Source: Bolinopsis microptera (taxonomy: Eukaryota; Ctenophora; Tentaculata; Lobata; Bolinopsidae). From it: a stretch of DNA of 64,000 nucleotides. The notes under the pieces were generated by a model that saw only the letters and a list, made by a program, of their open reading frames with translations, was not told the origin of the DNA and did no database searches. Where the stretch lies: assembly GCF_026151205.1 (NCBI RefSeq), contig NC_087078.1:5845675-5909674 (forward strand), given 5' to 3'. Both the position numbers and the translations under genes were made by a program. Of this stretch, positions 54,184 to 64,000 are shown one piece after another. Each line of letters opens with the position of its first letter. Within the stretch, counting starts at the first letter, position 1.

Positions 54184-57100
54184 TTAGTTGTTCAAGCTGC
54201 CTGAGTTCAGAAAGTTTGCCAAAGGGGCCCAGGTATTCTTGTCACCTTTACCCTGAGACGAGAGAATGACTTTTTTTACCTTTGATTTGAATACACCATG
54301 AGTGATTTCAAGGTCGTTCAGTGCCAACATCTGACGGAATGAATTCCAAAGGCAACTAGATTTGTAAACGAAACTGTTTGAGGGCATGGTTGTTATAAGA
54401 AGAGTTTCTTTGCCGGGTCTTTTAGACAAACAGAAAAGTTCAAATAGTGCAATTGGTGTTCGATACTTAAAGACTTTAAAAAGTTCATTGCAGCAGTGAT
54501 ACGCGTATAAATTATGCAATGTCATGAGTGATTGACGGGCAAAAATTGGCTTGGTGTGCTCTCTCTCTCTCAAAGAATTTGCTAGTAAGTTTCTGTTCAC
54601 TGATAGGTCTAGTCCTAGCACATGTCATAAATTTATCAAGGTATGCTTTTTTGTCACCAAACATGATACGAACACACTTTTTCTGGGCTACAAATAGTGG
54701 TTGAAGTCTATTATTACTTGCACCTCCCCAAACGGTAATGCCATAAGATAGGTGACTTTCAAACAGTGTGTGGTACAGGTCCTTATGGATAGATGATGGA
54801 ATTTTATCCTTAATCATGTATAGCCTCCCAGAACAGGATGAGAGTTTTCTAACTAGTTTGTCTCTATAGGGATTGAAAGTTAGGCCTTCGTCGACAATTA
54901 CTCCCAGGAATTTCGTTTCCTGCACCTTTGAGAGAGGTAGGCCATTGAGGTAAAGTCTATTTTCAATTAATAAAGATTGATCATCAAGTTTTCTTTTAGC
55001 TGTATTGAATTCTATATAGCAACTTTTCTTGGCGTTAACATGTAATTTATTAGCCAATGTGTACTCGTGGACTGATCGTAGGACACTATTAGCATTATTG
55101 TAGGCCTCTGCTCTAGTTTTGGCAACTACAAATATGTTTGTATCATCAGCAAATAAGACATAGCTAGTGTTATCGAGTTGAGAGTTTGTTAAGTCATTTA
55201 TGTATATTAAAAACAGGAGAGGCCCAAGGCAGCTCCCCTGTGGAACGCCATAGAGAACAGGAAGTCTGTCTGATACTTCGCCCAGGACGGACACACACTG
55301 CTCTCTGTCCGACAAGTAACTTTCCAGTAACTTAAGTGGCACTCCTCTAATCCCATATATTTCAAGTTTCTCAAGCAAAATTGTGTGGTCTATTGTGTCA
55401 AAGGCCTTGCTTAGATCAATAAAAATTCCTAGAACATGAAGACCTTGCTTTAGGGCCTTTTGGATGTGAAAAACTGAGTAGTTAAGTGCATGTGATGTTG
55501 AGTGACTCTTTCGGAATCCGAATTGACTGTCGTGAAGGATTCCTTGACTAACCAAGAAGCTGTAAAGACGTTTGTATATTATTTTTTCAAAAATTTTACC
55601 AAAAATTGGAAGTGTGGAAACAGGCCTGTAGTTCTCAATCAGTTCTTCGTTATCTTTTTTGTATATTGGGGTTATTTTGCCAAGCTTCAGAACTGACGGA
55701 AATATCCCTTGAGATATTAGGCGATTAAATTGAACAACAAGAGTTGGGCTAAGAATACCCGATAGTTTTTTGATTACTCTTATGGGAAAGTCGCTAGCTT
55801 TCCCACTCTTCAAGTTGGCTATAATCTCAGAAATTTCATCTTCACTACAGTCATGGAAGTAAATTGAATCGAGAGTTTTTGGTGGCATGAATTCGAGGAA
55901 AGAGGGAAGAGGTTCTAAAAGAAGGCCATTATGAGTATTTTCATTCATTTTTGAGGCAATAGAGGCAAAGTACTCATTAAATTTGTTGGCTATCACCCGT
56001 CTTTCAACAACACGGACTCCATCTACCATAAATTGGGGTTTGATGGTTTTTTTCCTTTTCCCTCTTATCTCATTTATTACTTCCCACATCTTTTTAGAAC
56101 TATCAGAATTCTCAAGAATTTTGTTACAGTTATAGGTATCTTTTTGGTTTTTTATTATCTTTTTAAGACAGCGTCTGTAATCACGAAAAATTTTTGTGGA
56201 GTTTCAGATCTCCAACTGGCTTGAAGTCAGGGAGCGTTTTTGAGTTCACCCAGTTATCATACAGCTGACCTTTCTTTTCAATTGCTTCAATTATGCTGTC
56301 GGATATCCAGGGATTGCTTATAGGATTTCGTTTGGTGAGTTTGGGTTTGTCGAGTTTACAACATGAGTCAATAGCTGAGCTAAAAATTTCAAAAAATTCG
56401 TCAAATTCAATTGGATTTTCATTGTTTGTTAGTATGCATTTCTTAGATAGCAAGTGTTTTGTTAGTAGTTCAACATTTCGGTTTGAGAAATCATAGCTTT
56501 GCAATTGCTTAGGCTTAGGGGAAGTTTTCCTAGAGGTTAAATGACTGATGTCAAAGAAAGCAAAGATTGTTTATGATGGGAAGAAGTGTCTTCAATAACT
56601 CCAGAGAGGGTTACCAAGTCAATCTCATCAGTAAAAATGTTGTCAATGCAGGAGCTTTGGCCTACATTTACTGAGTGAGTGGGACGAGATATAAGAGGAA
56701 AGTAACCATAAGAGAGCATAGTGTTCTCGAAATTCTGAACCTGTTTTTTATTACTCTGATTTTTAAGCAAATCGTAGTTGAAATCTCCAAGAGTTATAGT
56801 TTTTGCATTTTTTGGAAATTTGGACATTAATTGTGTGTATTCTTCATCAAATTTGACTGAGTCTCCGTTTGGGGATCTGTACAACACCTCAACATTGAGT
56901 TTGCTATCTCCATAGTTGATAGTTACATATAGGGTTTCTAAATTTGGTGTGATTGTGCAAAGTTGGTCATTAATTTTTGCATTTAGGGAATCATGAATAT
57001 ACAAGCACACGCCTGAGCCTTTAGCTTTGCCTTGGAGTTTATCTCCGTAAAAGTGTGAATATCCATCAAGTGCATAAACATCACAGTGATCTCAGCATCT

Positions 57101-57591
57101 GTATTTGTTTCCGCTAAAGCTAGAATAGAAAATTTCGTTTTTTGAGTGGCAAGTTCCGAGAGGAATAAGTCGAAATTCGATTTATTACCATCAATGTTGT
57201 AAAATAAAGTTTTTAAGCCAGAGTTTTCAGGGGTGTGCTGGTGTAAGGATTTCAATCTATAATAGCTGCATTTGTCCAAGATAGAGGAGGCAGTCTGAAG
57301 ACTTCCAATAGCCTCAGACCAATTTTCGGAGTAAAATTTGTCATTCTCGTTATCCTTGAAGAGATCCTCATTTGTGGTACAAAGGTCCTTAAACGGGTTG
57401 TAAATTAAGTTTTCTCTTTTTGAGCAAACTTTACAGAGAAGTATGGAATCAGTCAGCTTGAATTCAGATGTTTTGAAACAAATTTTGTGGATAATATTTT
57501 GGCAACTTTGGCACTCAAGAAATCTTTGGCCAATATTAATGTTTTTGCTACAGCATCCGCATTTCTCCTTAGTTGAGTTAATCTTAAACAT
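54184..57591 (-). pseudogene. LINE C ORF2, PHD-endonuclease-RT with frameshifts
   Basis: Pieces 57591-56983, 57010-56537, 56504-56181, 56089-54512 and 54621-54184 follow the same order as LINE D. First a PHD-like finger (CGCC...CQSCQNIIHKIC...CKVC), then an APE endonuclease (LALAETNTDAE, TLGDFNYDLL, CIDNIFTDE), then a linker, then RT (KITPIYKKDNEELIENYRPV, GIFIDLSKAFDTID, YGVPQGSCLGPLLFLIYIND, YVLFADDTNIFVV). At least four frame breaks make it inactive. The RT part alone is open for 525 codons. Confidence 0.85.
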
Positions 57592-57596
57592 TTATA

Positions 57597-57956
57597 TCAG
57601 ACTGCATCTCCTCTTAGTGTGTTGCTGTACAATCTACTACCTACTAACTTGTTATGATCCTTGGATGTAAAAATACAGTTCTTAATTAACTTGACTAGTG
57701 CACCAACGCCCTTGCCATTAATACGAAGAATATCATTCACATCAGACTTAGCTAGACTGTTCTTAAGCAGGTTGGTGCTTTTATCTAGAAATGTCAAAAA
57801 GCTATCAACAATTAGAACTTTAAGATTAGATTGACTGAGATCGTTGTACAAATACTGGTTAAAAACATTAACTTTTCGATTGATCTTATGCGACCTTGTT
57901 GGCAGCACAGGACAGATTATCAGTTTACAACGTGGGTTGTATTTCCTAATCTGAGC
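57597..57956 (-). CDS. End of LINE C ORF1, SGNH-esterase-like
   Basis: The last 120 residues before ORF2: KLIICPVLPTRSHKINRKVN, then VFNQYL, VDSFLTF and DVNDILRINGKGVGALVKLI. The order IxxxPTR...N...D...D-x-x-(L/R)-x-N-x-x-G resembles the SGNH/esterase domain at the end of CR1/L2 ORF1 proteins; the usual catalytic His seems to be replaced (RING where HLN is typical). It is read in frame with LINE B's N-terminal part, giving an accidental B-C fusion frame 57597-59897. ORF2 starts 6 bases downstream. Confidence 0.6.
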   Translation of the reverse strand, partial: AQIRKYNPRCKLIICPVLPTRSHKINRKVNVFNQYLYNDLSQSNLKVLIVDSFLTFLDKSTNLLKNSLAKSDVNDILRINGKGVGALVKLIKNCIFTSKDHNKLVGSRLYSNTLRGDAV

Positions 57957-59897
57957 GATTTTGTTCGGGGTGAGCAAGTGGTCATTACATTGTGCTCCAC
58001 TCCTGAATCCCAGTTGATACGGTCGGTCGGGACAAGCTATTTCCCTAAATTCTATCAGCCGTTTAAGGAGCAAGTTCGAAAATAGCTTGCCAAGACAGCT
58101 GCCAATGGTAATGGCCCGATAGTTATCGGGGTTCTGACGGTCACCCTTTTTATGGAGTGGAGTGGTGATAGAGTTGTTCCAAGGGTAGGTTCCGCACTGA
58201 AGACAGGCATTGAAAAGCTTAACTAGAACAAGTTGGAGTTGCTCGTTGGAGTTTTTCAGCATCTCGTTTGATATCAGGTCATCGGACACACTCTTGTTGT
58301 TCTTCAGTTTCTTGATCGCATCTTTTGTCTCCTGTAAGGTGAAGTCTCGATTCAAAGTGTCGACTAGGTTTTTAGTGTTCTGCAGCTCGTCGGTTGTGGG
58401 ACTGGGAGTAGAGACGACGTCATCATCTGCGTGGTGATTCTTACTACACTTACGGTTGTAAAGGTCGTTAAAAAATTTATGAAAGAGGAGAAGATCATAA
58501 ATATCAAATGGCTCTTCATCTTTGTGTTGTTCGGACAGTTGCTTGAGCGCCGCCCAGTTAACATTACCACTTTCGTTTATCTTTTGATTCATCTCGAACA
58601 GATATTTCCCCTTTTTCGTTCTCTTAATAGCCCGGTACTCCTTTTTTTTGAGAAAGTGCTGATTGCGAAGGAAATTGCTGTGTGGGTTGCGATTTGCATT
58701 CCTGTCAGCTCTGCTAGCCTCACTTTTCGCACGCCTGCAGTTAAGATCAAACCATTTTTTCTTGTTAGTACGTGTTCCACGTTTGGTTGTAGTAACCGAA
58801 TTCGCAAGGTTGTGGTATGTTGCGACCAAATCTCTATTGAGCCGTGTTGCTTCGTCTGCTGTGTTCGCTGGTTGGTTAAGGAGGTGTTCTATTTTGTCCT
58901 TAAATGTCTGATCATTCTGTGCCGAGCGAAACTGGGTTGCTGAGTCGGCAGAGAGATTCTCTGATCTGTTCCATTTGAAGGATTTGGGTGCATCCTGGAT
59001 GTCTTTAGTGTCATTACTGGTAGAGATCCTCTTTAGATGATTGGTAGAGATAGTCATAGAGAGTGGCCTGTGATCGGAGTACTGGGATATGCTCTCGATT
59101 TTGAGTTGGCGAATTTTACCGTAGAGACTCGTGGATACGCAGATATAGTCAACAGTGCTAACACCGTGGCGTTGAATACAAGTGGGTGCACCAAAAATGT
59201 CACCCAGGGTCCTACCATTGAGAATGACTAGACCAGTTGTTTGCAGGAGTTCGATGAAGGGTCGCCCGTTTGTGTTCAGCTTAAGGTCCGAGTTGTTGCG
59301 TTTCGTCAGCTGTTTGCAGTAATGGGCGTTAAGTTCGTAGTCTTTCAGGTGTCTATTGTCAGACATCATGTCATCCATTGTGCCAGTTCTAGCGTTAAAG
59401 TCACCGAGAAGAATGACATCCTCGCTGAGCGGTATATCTGCCAGGAATTCTTGGAGGTGTTCTAGAGTTGAGTTGCTGACTTCCGTTTCTATATCTCTTC
59501 TCCGCTTCTTGAAAGAACCATTGGTTGGAGAGTCGTATACATTAACTAAATAGGTGTTCCTCTCAAGATCAAAATAGTTGGCTTTCAGCTTAACTACAAC
59601 GATGTCCTCCGAGGCGTTCATCTGGACATGAGTTATACCGGCTTGTAGGCTTTTATGGACTCCAATACAGACACCACCAGAATTTGACCCCTTTCGGTTT
59701 GATTTAAAGCAGCAGTAGTTACTAAAGTTAATCTCCCCTTTAGTTTCTTGCAGTGCAAAGATATCGTGGCTTTTGAAGAGATCTTGGATTTCGGGTATGT
59801 CGACTTTAGGTCCTTCAGTTTTGTCCCGAGAGTGGTTGATGTTCCAACACAGGAACCTAAGGGAGTGCCGGGACCTCTTTGATGTAGATTTAGTCAT
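57957..59897 (-). CDS. LINE B ORF2, first part: endonuclease and RT fingers
   Basis: The start is the ATG at 59897, overlapping the ORF1 stop by 8 bases (ATGACTAA). The APE-type endonuclease lies at residues 12-290: RFLCWNINHSRD, FALQETKGE, VILLGDFNARTG, YICVS and YSDHRPLSMTI hold the Asn, Glu, Asp-Asn and Asp-His catalytic positions. A linker follows, then RT fingers (SITTPLHKKGDRQNPDNYRA and YQLGFRSGAQCNDHLLTPNK), where LINE C interrupts. All endonuclease residues look intact. Confidence 0.88.
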
Positions 59898-60187
59898 CGC
59901 TATACCTGTTAGTGCTGCGTCTTGCTTTGTTGCCCTCGTGGTAACTTAATCGGGGGAGGCGTAATGTCTTCCTTAGACCTTCCCTGAGGCGAAGCCAGAG
60001 CATGTTTTGGCCTCTCTGACTGAGTTTGAAGCCTGTGCTGGGCGAATAAGTGCTTTGGTCGCCAATCTTCTCATTTGTGAAGGTGAAGATCCTATCTTTG
60101 ACTTCCGGCTTGTGGTTGTGGAGCCAAGTTATATGGTTTCTGATCTCCTCGTTGATGATACGTAACCTGTCATTGATATAAGAGTCA
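59890..60187 (-). CDS. End of LINE B ORF1
   Basis: About 98 residues (INDRLRIINEEIRNHITWLH ... SYHEGNKARRSTNRYSDD) ending at 59890, cut by the 3' tail of LINE D. It resembles the basic C-terminal part of LINE ORF1 proteins, which coat the RNA. No domain is clear in this piece. Confidence 0.6.
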
Positions 60188-63100
60188 TTAATAAAACAAA
60201 TATTAATAAAACAAATATTTATTTTTACGGCACAATCAAACAATATCAATAATAAATAAATCAGGGGAGGTTTGAAGAGGTTTCAAGTGCCGAAGGCCAC
60301 TGCTTATCTTTAGGATTTGAGAGTGACCTGTGCTTGAAACCCCCTCAACCATCCACTACGTCAATATAAAACTTATTATACAAATATAGAAAAATATAAT
60401 TATCTAAGCTAAAATTGCTTATTGGTCTAGTTTGGTGACATAGGAGAGCCCAGTTGAGTTTTAGTTTAGGTTTATGTTTTAAATCATAGTTTGAAAGGTT
60501 AGCCATGTTTCATGGCAGAGAGAGATATCATGTGTGCAGAGCCGTACCAGATGTAGAATTTGAGATATAATATAGATTAGTTACCATATATTAGGGTCAC
60601 CTCGATTTTGGAGGGATAGCAAGTGCTTTTTAAGGTTAGATTTAATAATACCTGACGAGGCTGATAAGTCTGAATTTTTGGAAGACCCCGGGATTATTAT
60701 CCCATCTACATTAGCATCACATATTTCGAATACATAGGGGATGAGATCATTCCATATTTTCGTAGAGGTGTACAAAAAGTTCTGTTGGGAGATATCTAAC
60801 CTCAGTAATGGGACAATCAGACGAAGTTTTTCATTTCTAGGACAGAACTTGAAAAGATCTTTAATCGACTGGGGGACATCAAATTTAAGAATTTTGAATA
60901 GCTCCATAAATGTATGGTACATGTGCAGATTCTCCAGGTTCATAATTTTCTGCTCAGTGAATAGCGGTTTAGTGTGTTCAAGACAGTAGTTCTTTTTAGC
61001 CATATGTTCGTTATAAGTTCTTGAACGTGCACAGGTTAAGTAGTATTCTTTATGATCAAAATTGGGAATGTTACCAAATAGCAGTCGTATACATCGTTTT
61101 TGAATAGCAAAGATTTTATTCAGCTTATGTTTAGGGATCCCACCCCAGCAACTTATACAATAGCTAAGATGTGACATAAAAAGAGCATTGTATAGTTTCA
61201 AATATTCAGATTTGGGAATGAATTTGCAAATTCTCTTAATCGATACAATACTGGAGTTCAGCTTTAAAGATAAATGATTAAGATGTGGTTCCCAACATAG
61301 CTGTTCGTCTATTATCACCCCAAGAAATTTTGTGCATTGAACTTTTTCTAGCTTTTTGCCATCTATTGAAATCGTTAGATTCCTGTTAAAGGGCCGTGTT
61401 CTAGCACAGGTCTGTGTTGCTCTTGACAAACCTGGCTGAAAATGCATAAAACAACTTTTCCCTGCATTTATATGTAACTTGTTAGACTCCATATAGTTAC
61501 TGACCTGTTTCATTACATGATTAGCTTTTTCAAAAGCTTCCTGTGCTGAACGACCTATCACAAAAATATTTGTATCATCAGCAAACAGGACGAATTCAGC
61601 CAAACTTGAGGAGCTCACAATATCATTTATATAAATCAGAAATAGTAGAGGTCCTAACACTGACCCCTGGGGTACACCATACTCAACTGAACACTTGTCC
61701 GATTTTTCAGTTTGAAAAGAAGTTACTTGGCTACGGTTTGTTAGATAGCTAGCAAGAGTTTTTAGTGCAATACCTCTTACTCCATAGTGTTCAAGTTTAT
61801 GCAGGAGTTTATCGTGCTCAATTGTGTCAAATGCTTTACTTAGATCAATAAATATTCCAATTACATGATTTTTCTGTTCAATCTCATTAAGTATTTTATT
61901 GACAGAATAGTTTACGGCATGAGATGTTGAGTGTTGTTTTCTAAAACCAAATTGTCGATCATAAATCACGTTCATAGCACTGAGGTAATTATATAACCTA
62001 TTATAAATTATTTTTTCAAGTATTTTGCCAAATATCGGTAATGTAGAAACAGGTCGATAGTTATCAAGGCATCGTGAGTCTCCTTTTTTATAAATTGGTG
62101 TAATAGAGCCCGTTTTAAGCTTGTTTGGAAAGACCCCATTGTCCAAGAACCAATTAAAGAATCTAGAGATATGACCAGACAGATAATTTACACTCTTTTT
62201 CAAGACTTTAACAGAGATATCACTTGCCTTCCCATTTTCAAGGCTACCAATAATTTTACTTATCTCTTCCTCGTCACAGGGGCTGAGAAAAAAAGAGTTC
62301 ACTATTCTTTCTCTGCCCTTGAGGTATTGTTTAAACTTCGTTTTATTGAAATTGCCATCAGTTACCGTACGAGATGGTACAGAAGATTGAACTTTTGAAT
62401 TAAGATTACGAGCAATAGACGAGAAGTAGATGTTAAATCCGTTGGCAATCTCACGGCGTTCAGTTACAATTCTACCATCAATTAAGAATGATGCTTTTAT
62501 ATCTTTTTTAGATTTACCCCTGAGTTCGTTGATCAATTCCCAGGTTTTTTTAATATTTCCTTTAGCAAGTTCAAATTTTTTCCCATAGTGGGCTTTTTTC
62601 GCAGATTTTATAGCTTTGTTTAAGATAGAACGATACTCCTTATACTTAAGATATAAAGTTTCCTCACCTAATGGGTTGATTTTGGTACACGAAGCCTTCC
62701 ATCGCTTGTAGTGAAAGCCTTTAGTAAACACAGATTTAATTAACGCAGAAGTGATCCATGGATTCATCAATCTATTGCGTTTTGATTGAAAACCAGCAGT
62801 ACAGTCCACTTTGAAATTCAGTTCGATTTTTTCGTGGACAGTTTCGACAAATTTTTCAAAACCTTCCTCATCATACGAAAAGTTCGATTGGTAGATATCC
62901 TTTCCAATATCATTAAGGAAACTTTCTATATTAGACTCACAGTAATCATACTTAGGTTTAAGTTTGGCAGTATTTGAACTCTCTTTAATATTACACGATA
63001 TGAAACAGAAGATGGGGTTATGATGGGAAATCTTGGATTCAAGAATTCCAGATCCTAACACACGCTCAGTAGAGTTCACTAAAATATTATCAATTAAGCT

Positions 63101-64000
63101 TTCATTGCAACCCGGCTTGGCATGGGTGGCAATCGATATCAAAGGGATTAAATTGTTACTGTAGATAGTTTGTTCAAATTCAGCTATGTTTCGTCCCTGG
63201 GCCAAAAGATCAACATTGAAGTCACCTGTCAAGGCTACATTATTAGACGGTAGAAATTTCATCAACACATCAAGCTCAGCAAGTGCATCTTGAATATCAC
63301 CACTAGGGGGCCTGTAAACAACACCAGCAATCTGTGGAACCTCTGTGTTAGTGATCTCAACGAAAAGTGTTTCAAGATTGTCAGAGCATTTACATAACTT
63401 TTCGATTCGGCTGTATTGGTACTGATTGTCAATATATATACCAAGGCCACTACCTTTCTTTTTCCCATCAGTTTTGGAGTTGTACTCACTGCTGTAACCA
63501 TCAATTTTGTATAGATCTTTATTTTCCTCATTAATGTTTGTTTCAGCTAGCGCAATAACTGCAAATTTCTCATCATATTGACTCATATCAGTAATAAAGC
63601 TGTCAAAGTTAGATGCGTTCCCATCAATGTTGTTAAACACAATAGATATAAACGGCTTGTTATGGTTAAGTATGTTTTTTGACAGCCGGTTGAAATTTGT
63701 CATGTTATAATACCTACAGTCTTTTAGAATGTTTGAAATAGTCTCCATATCCTCGTCTCTTTCTACAGTGTTGGGATCATATTTGTCATAAATAATTGAG
63801 TTAAAAGGATTGTACCTTTGGGATTTGAAGGCGTAACACTGACTGCAGTGCCACATTTGTTTAACATGATCAAATTTAAAACTCTGTTCAGAACATTTGG
63901 CATGATATATTGTATCGCAACTCTCACATATTATGATTTTATGATGGCTTAGTACATTGCTATCACAACCTGGACATCTCTCTCTTGTAATATTGAAGTT
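60188..64000 (-). mobile_element. LINE D, long copy running off the window
   Basis: The 3' end has two tandem AATATTTGTTTTATT units at about 60190-60220 and a 390-bp 3' UTR shared with 33060-33451. The 5' end is beyond 64000. It is inserted into ORF1 of LINE B. Confidence 0.9.
60581..64000 (-). CDS. LINE D ORF2: PHD finger, endonuclease, reverse transcriptase
   Basis: Open from the window edge to 60581, more than 1,130 codons. Upstream of the first ATG (63856) the frame continues with a PHD-type finger (CPGCDSN ... CESCDTIYHAKC ... MWHCSQC), so that ATG is internal. The APE endonuclease follows (VIALAETNINEE, VALTGDFNVDLL, SLIDNILVN, SKISHHNPIF), then a basic linker, then RT: SITPIYKKGDSRCLDNYRPV, GIFIDLSKAFDTIEHD, YGVPQGSVLGPLLFLIYIND and FVLFADDTNIFV. 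There is no RNase H domain. All catalytic residues of RT (Asp in motif A, the DD of FADD) are present and no stop is seen, so the copy could be active. CR1/L2 superclade is the best fit. Confidence 0.9.
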   Translation of the reverse strand, partial: NFNITRERCPGCDSNVLSHHKIIICESCDTIYHAKCSEQSFKFDHVKQMWHCSQCYAFKSQRYNPFNSIIYDKYDPNTVERDEDMETISNILKDCRYYNMTNFNRLSKNILNHNKPFISIVFNNIDGNASNFDSFITDMSQYDEKFAVIALAETNINEENKDLYKIDGYSSEYNSKTDGKKKGSGLGIYIDNQYQYSRIEKLCKCSDNLETLFVEITNTEVPQIAGVVYRPPSGDIQDALAELDVLMKFLPSNNVALTGDFNVDLLAQGRNIAEFEQTIYSNNLIPLISIATHAKPGCNESLIDNILVNSTERVLGSGILESKISHHNPIFCFISCNIKESSNTAKLKPKYDYCESNIESFLNDIGKDIYQSNFSYDEEGFEKFVETVHEKIELNFKVDCTAGFQSKRNRLMNPWITSALIKSVFTKGFHYKRWKASCTKINPLGEETLYLKYKEYRSILNKAIKSAKKAHYGKKFELAKGNIKKTWELINELRGKSKKDIKASFLIDGRIVTERREIANGFNIYFSSIARNLNSKVQSSVPSRTVTDGNFNKTKFKQYLKGRERIVNSFFLSPCDEEEISKIIGSLENGKASDISVKVLKKSVNYLSGHISRFFNWFLDNGVFPNKLKTGSITPIYKKGDSRCLDNYRPVSTLPIFGKILEKIIYNRLYNYLSAMNVIYDRQFGFRKQHSTSHAVNYSVNKILNEIEQKNHVIGIFIDLSKAFDTIEHDKLLHKLEHYGVRGIALKTLASYLTNRSQVTSFQTEKSDKCSVEYGVPQGSVLGPLLFLIYINDIVSSSSLAEFVLFADDTNIFVIGRSAQEAFEKANHVMKQVSNYMESNKLHINAGKSCFMHFQPGLSRATQTCARTRPFNRNLTISIDGKKLEKVQCTKFLGVIIDEQLCWEPHLNHLSLKLNSSIVSIKRICKFIPKSEYLKLYNALFMSHLSYCISCWGGIPKHKLNKIFAIQKRCIRLLFGNIPNFDHKEYYLTCARSRTYNEHMAKKNYCLEHTKPLFTEQKIMNLENLHMYHTFMELFKILKFDVPQSIKDLFKFCPRNEKLRLIVPLLRLDISQQNFLYTSTKIWNDLIPYVFEICDANVDGIIIPGSSKNSDLSASSGIIKSNLKKHLLSLQNRGDPNIW

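Larger units (their letters stand above)
53741..57956 (-). mobile_element. LINE C inserted in LINE B
   Basis: The 3' tail at 53741-53790 carries two AATATTTGTTTTATTC-type repeats, as in LINE D and the palindrome copy. The 5' edge (57956) lies inside ORF1. The B sequences on both sides rejoin as ...LLTPNKI plus IEKYVKK... . At most about two bases are duplicated at the target. Confidence 0.85.
51952..60187 (-). mobile_element. LINE B, interrupted by LINE C
   Basis: Minus-strand element with the end of ORF1 at 60187-59890, ORF2 first half 59897-57957, ORF2 second half 53740-52097 and a 3' tail of AATGAATAAAT-like repeats near 51960. ORF1 and ORF2 overlap by 8 bases (59890-59897). LINE C sits at 53741-57956 inside the RT domain, and LINE D cuts ORF1 at about 60188. 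The 5' part, if present, lies beyond the window. Confidence 0.85.

Overview
The window is animal nuclear DNA, AT-rich, with spliced genes, long intergenic stretches and a very heavy load of transposable elements. Non-LTR retrotransposons with PHD-type zinc fingers, LITAF-type membrane proteins, a pentraxin-like secreted protein and an SVOP/SV2-like transporter all point to an invertebrate metazoan. A cnidarian or a similarly TE-rich marine animal fits, but no marker in the window fixes the phylum.

Layout. 0-3.3 kb is transposon debris: a TA-flanked MITE and a LINE remnant split by a 1.4-kb palindromic element. 3.9-13.9 kb is a same-strand cluster of three LITAF-like genes. Two are intact (4275-4631 and 13398-13904). 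The middle one (about 5859-8394) is dead: its Pro-Gln-Tyr minisatellite has expanded to about 1.2 kb and is split by an 857-bp TA-flanked transposon. A long TAGTG-type microsatellite lies between.

14.6-35.9 kb is one large imperfect palindrome, with arms 14601-21553 and 21837-35919 around a 283-bp spacer. Each arm carries a copy of a three-exon secreted pentraxin-like/coiled-coil gene. The left copy is intact. The right copy has a 13-base deletion and a 4.16-kb insertion. The arms differ by clean private insertions, and the uninterrupted arm supplies the empty site for each: a 1.62-kb foldback element (8-bp duplication), a 4.16-kb element with inverted termini that contains a decayed reverse transcriptase with an R2-like C-terminus (8-bp duplication), a 5'-truncated CR1/L2-like LINE (4-bp duplication) and two small MITEs. 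On the left there is a 376-bp tandem duplication of the last exon and the second 857-bp transposon.

36.9-43.6 kb holds single-copy genes: a two-exon secreted cysteine-rich protein (36938-37597), a frame-broken secreted Glu-Cys-Pro repeat protein (about 40643-41006) and a three-exon MFS transporter (42068-43598). A microsatellite-bearing inverted-repeat element lies among them. From 44.1 kb the window is again retrotransposon: a 5'-truncated LINE (A, 44.1-46.8 kb), LINE fragments near 48.7-49.4 kb, a 1.2-kb CCCCGCTA satellite, and a nested LINE cluster from 51.9 kb to the window end. In that cluster LINE B is interrupted by LINE C inside its RT domain and by LINE D inside its ORF1. D is the nearly identical source-type copy of the truncated LINE in the palindrome.

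No operon, CRISPR array, tRNA or rRNA was recognised. The strongest candidates for something undescribed are the palindrome with its allele-like arms, the inverted-terminus element that carries a reverse transcriptase, and the 20-mer-based foldback element.
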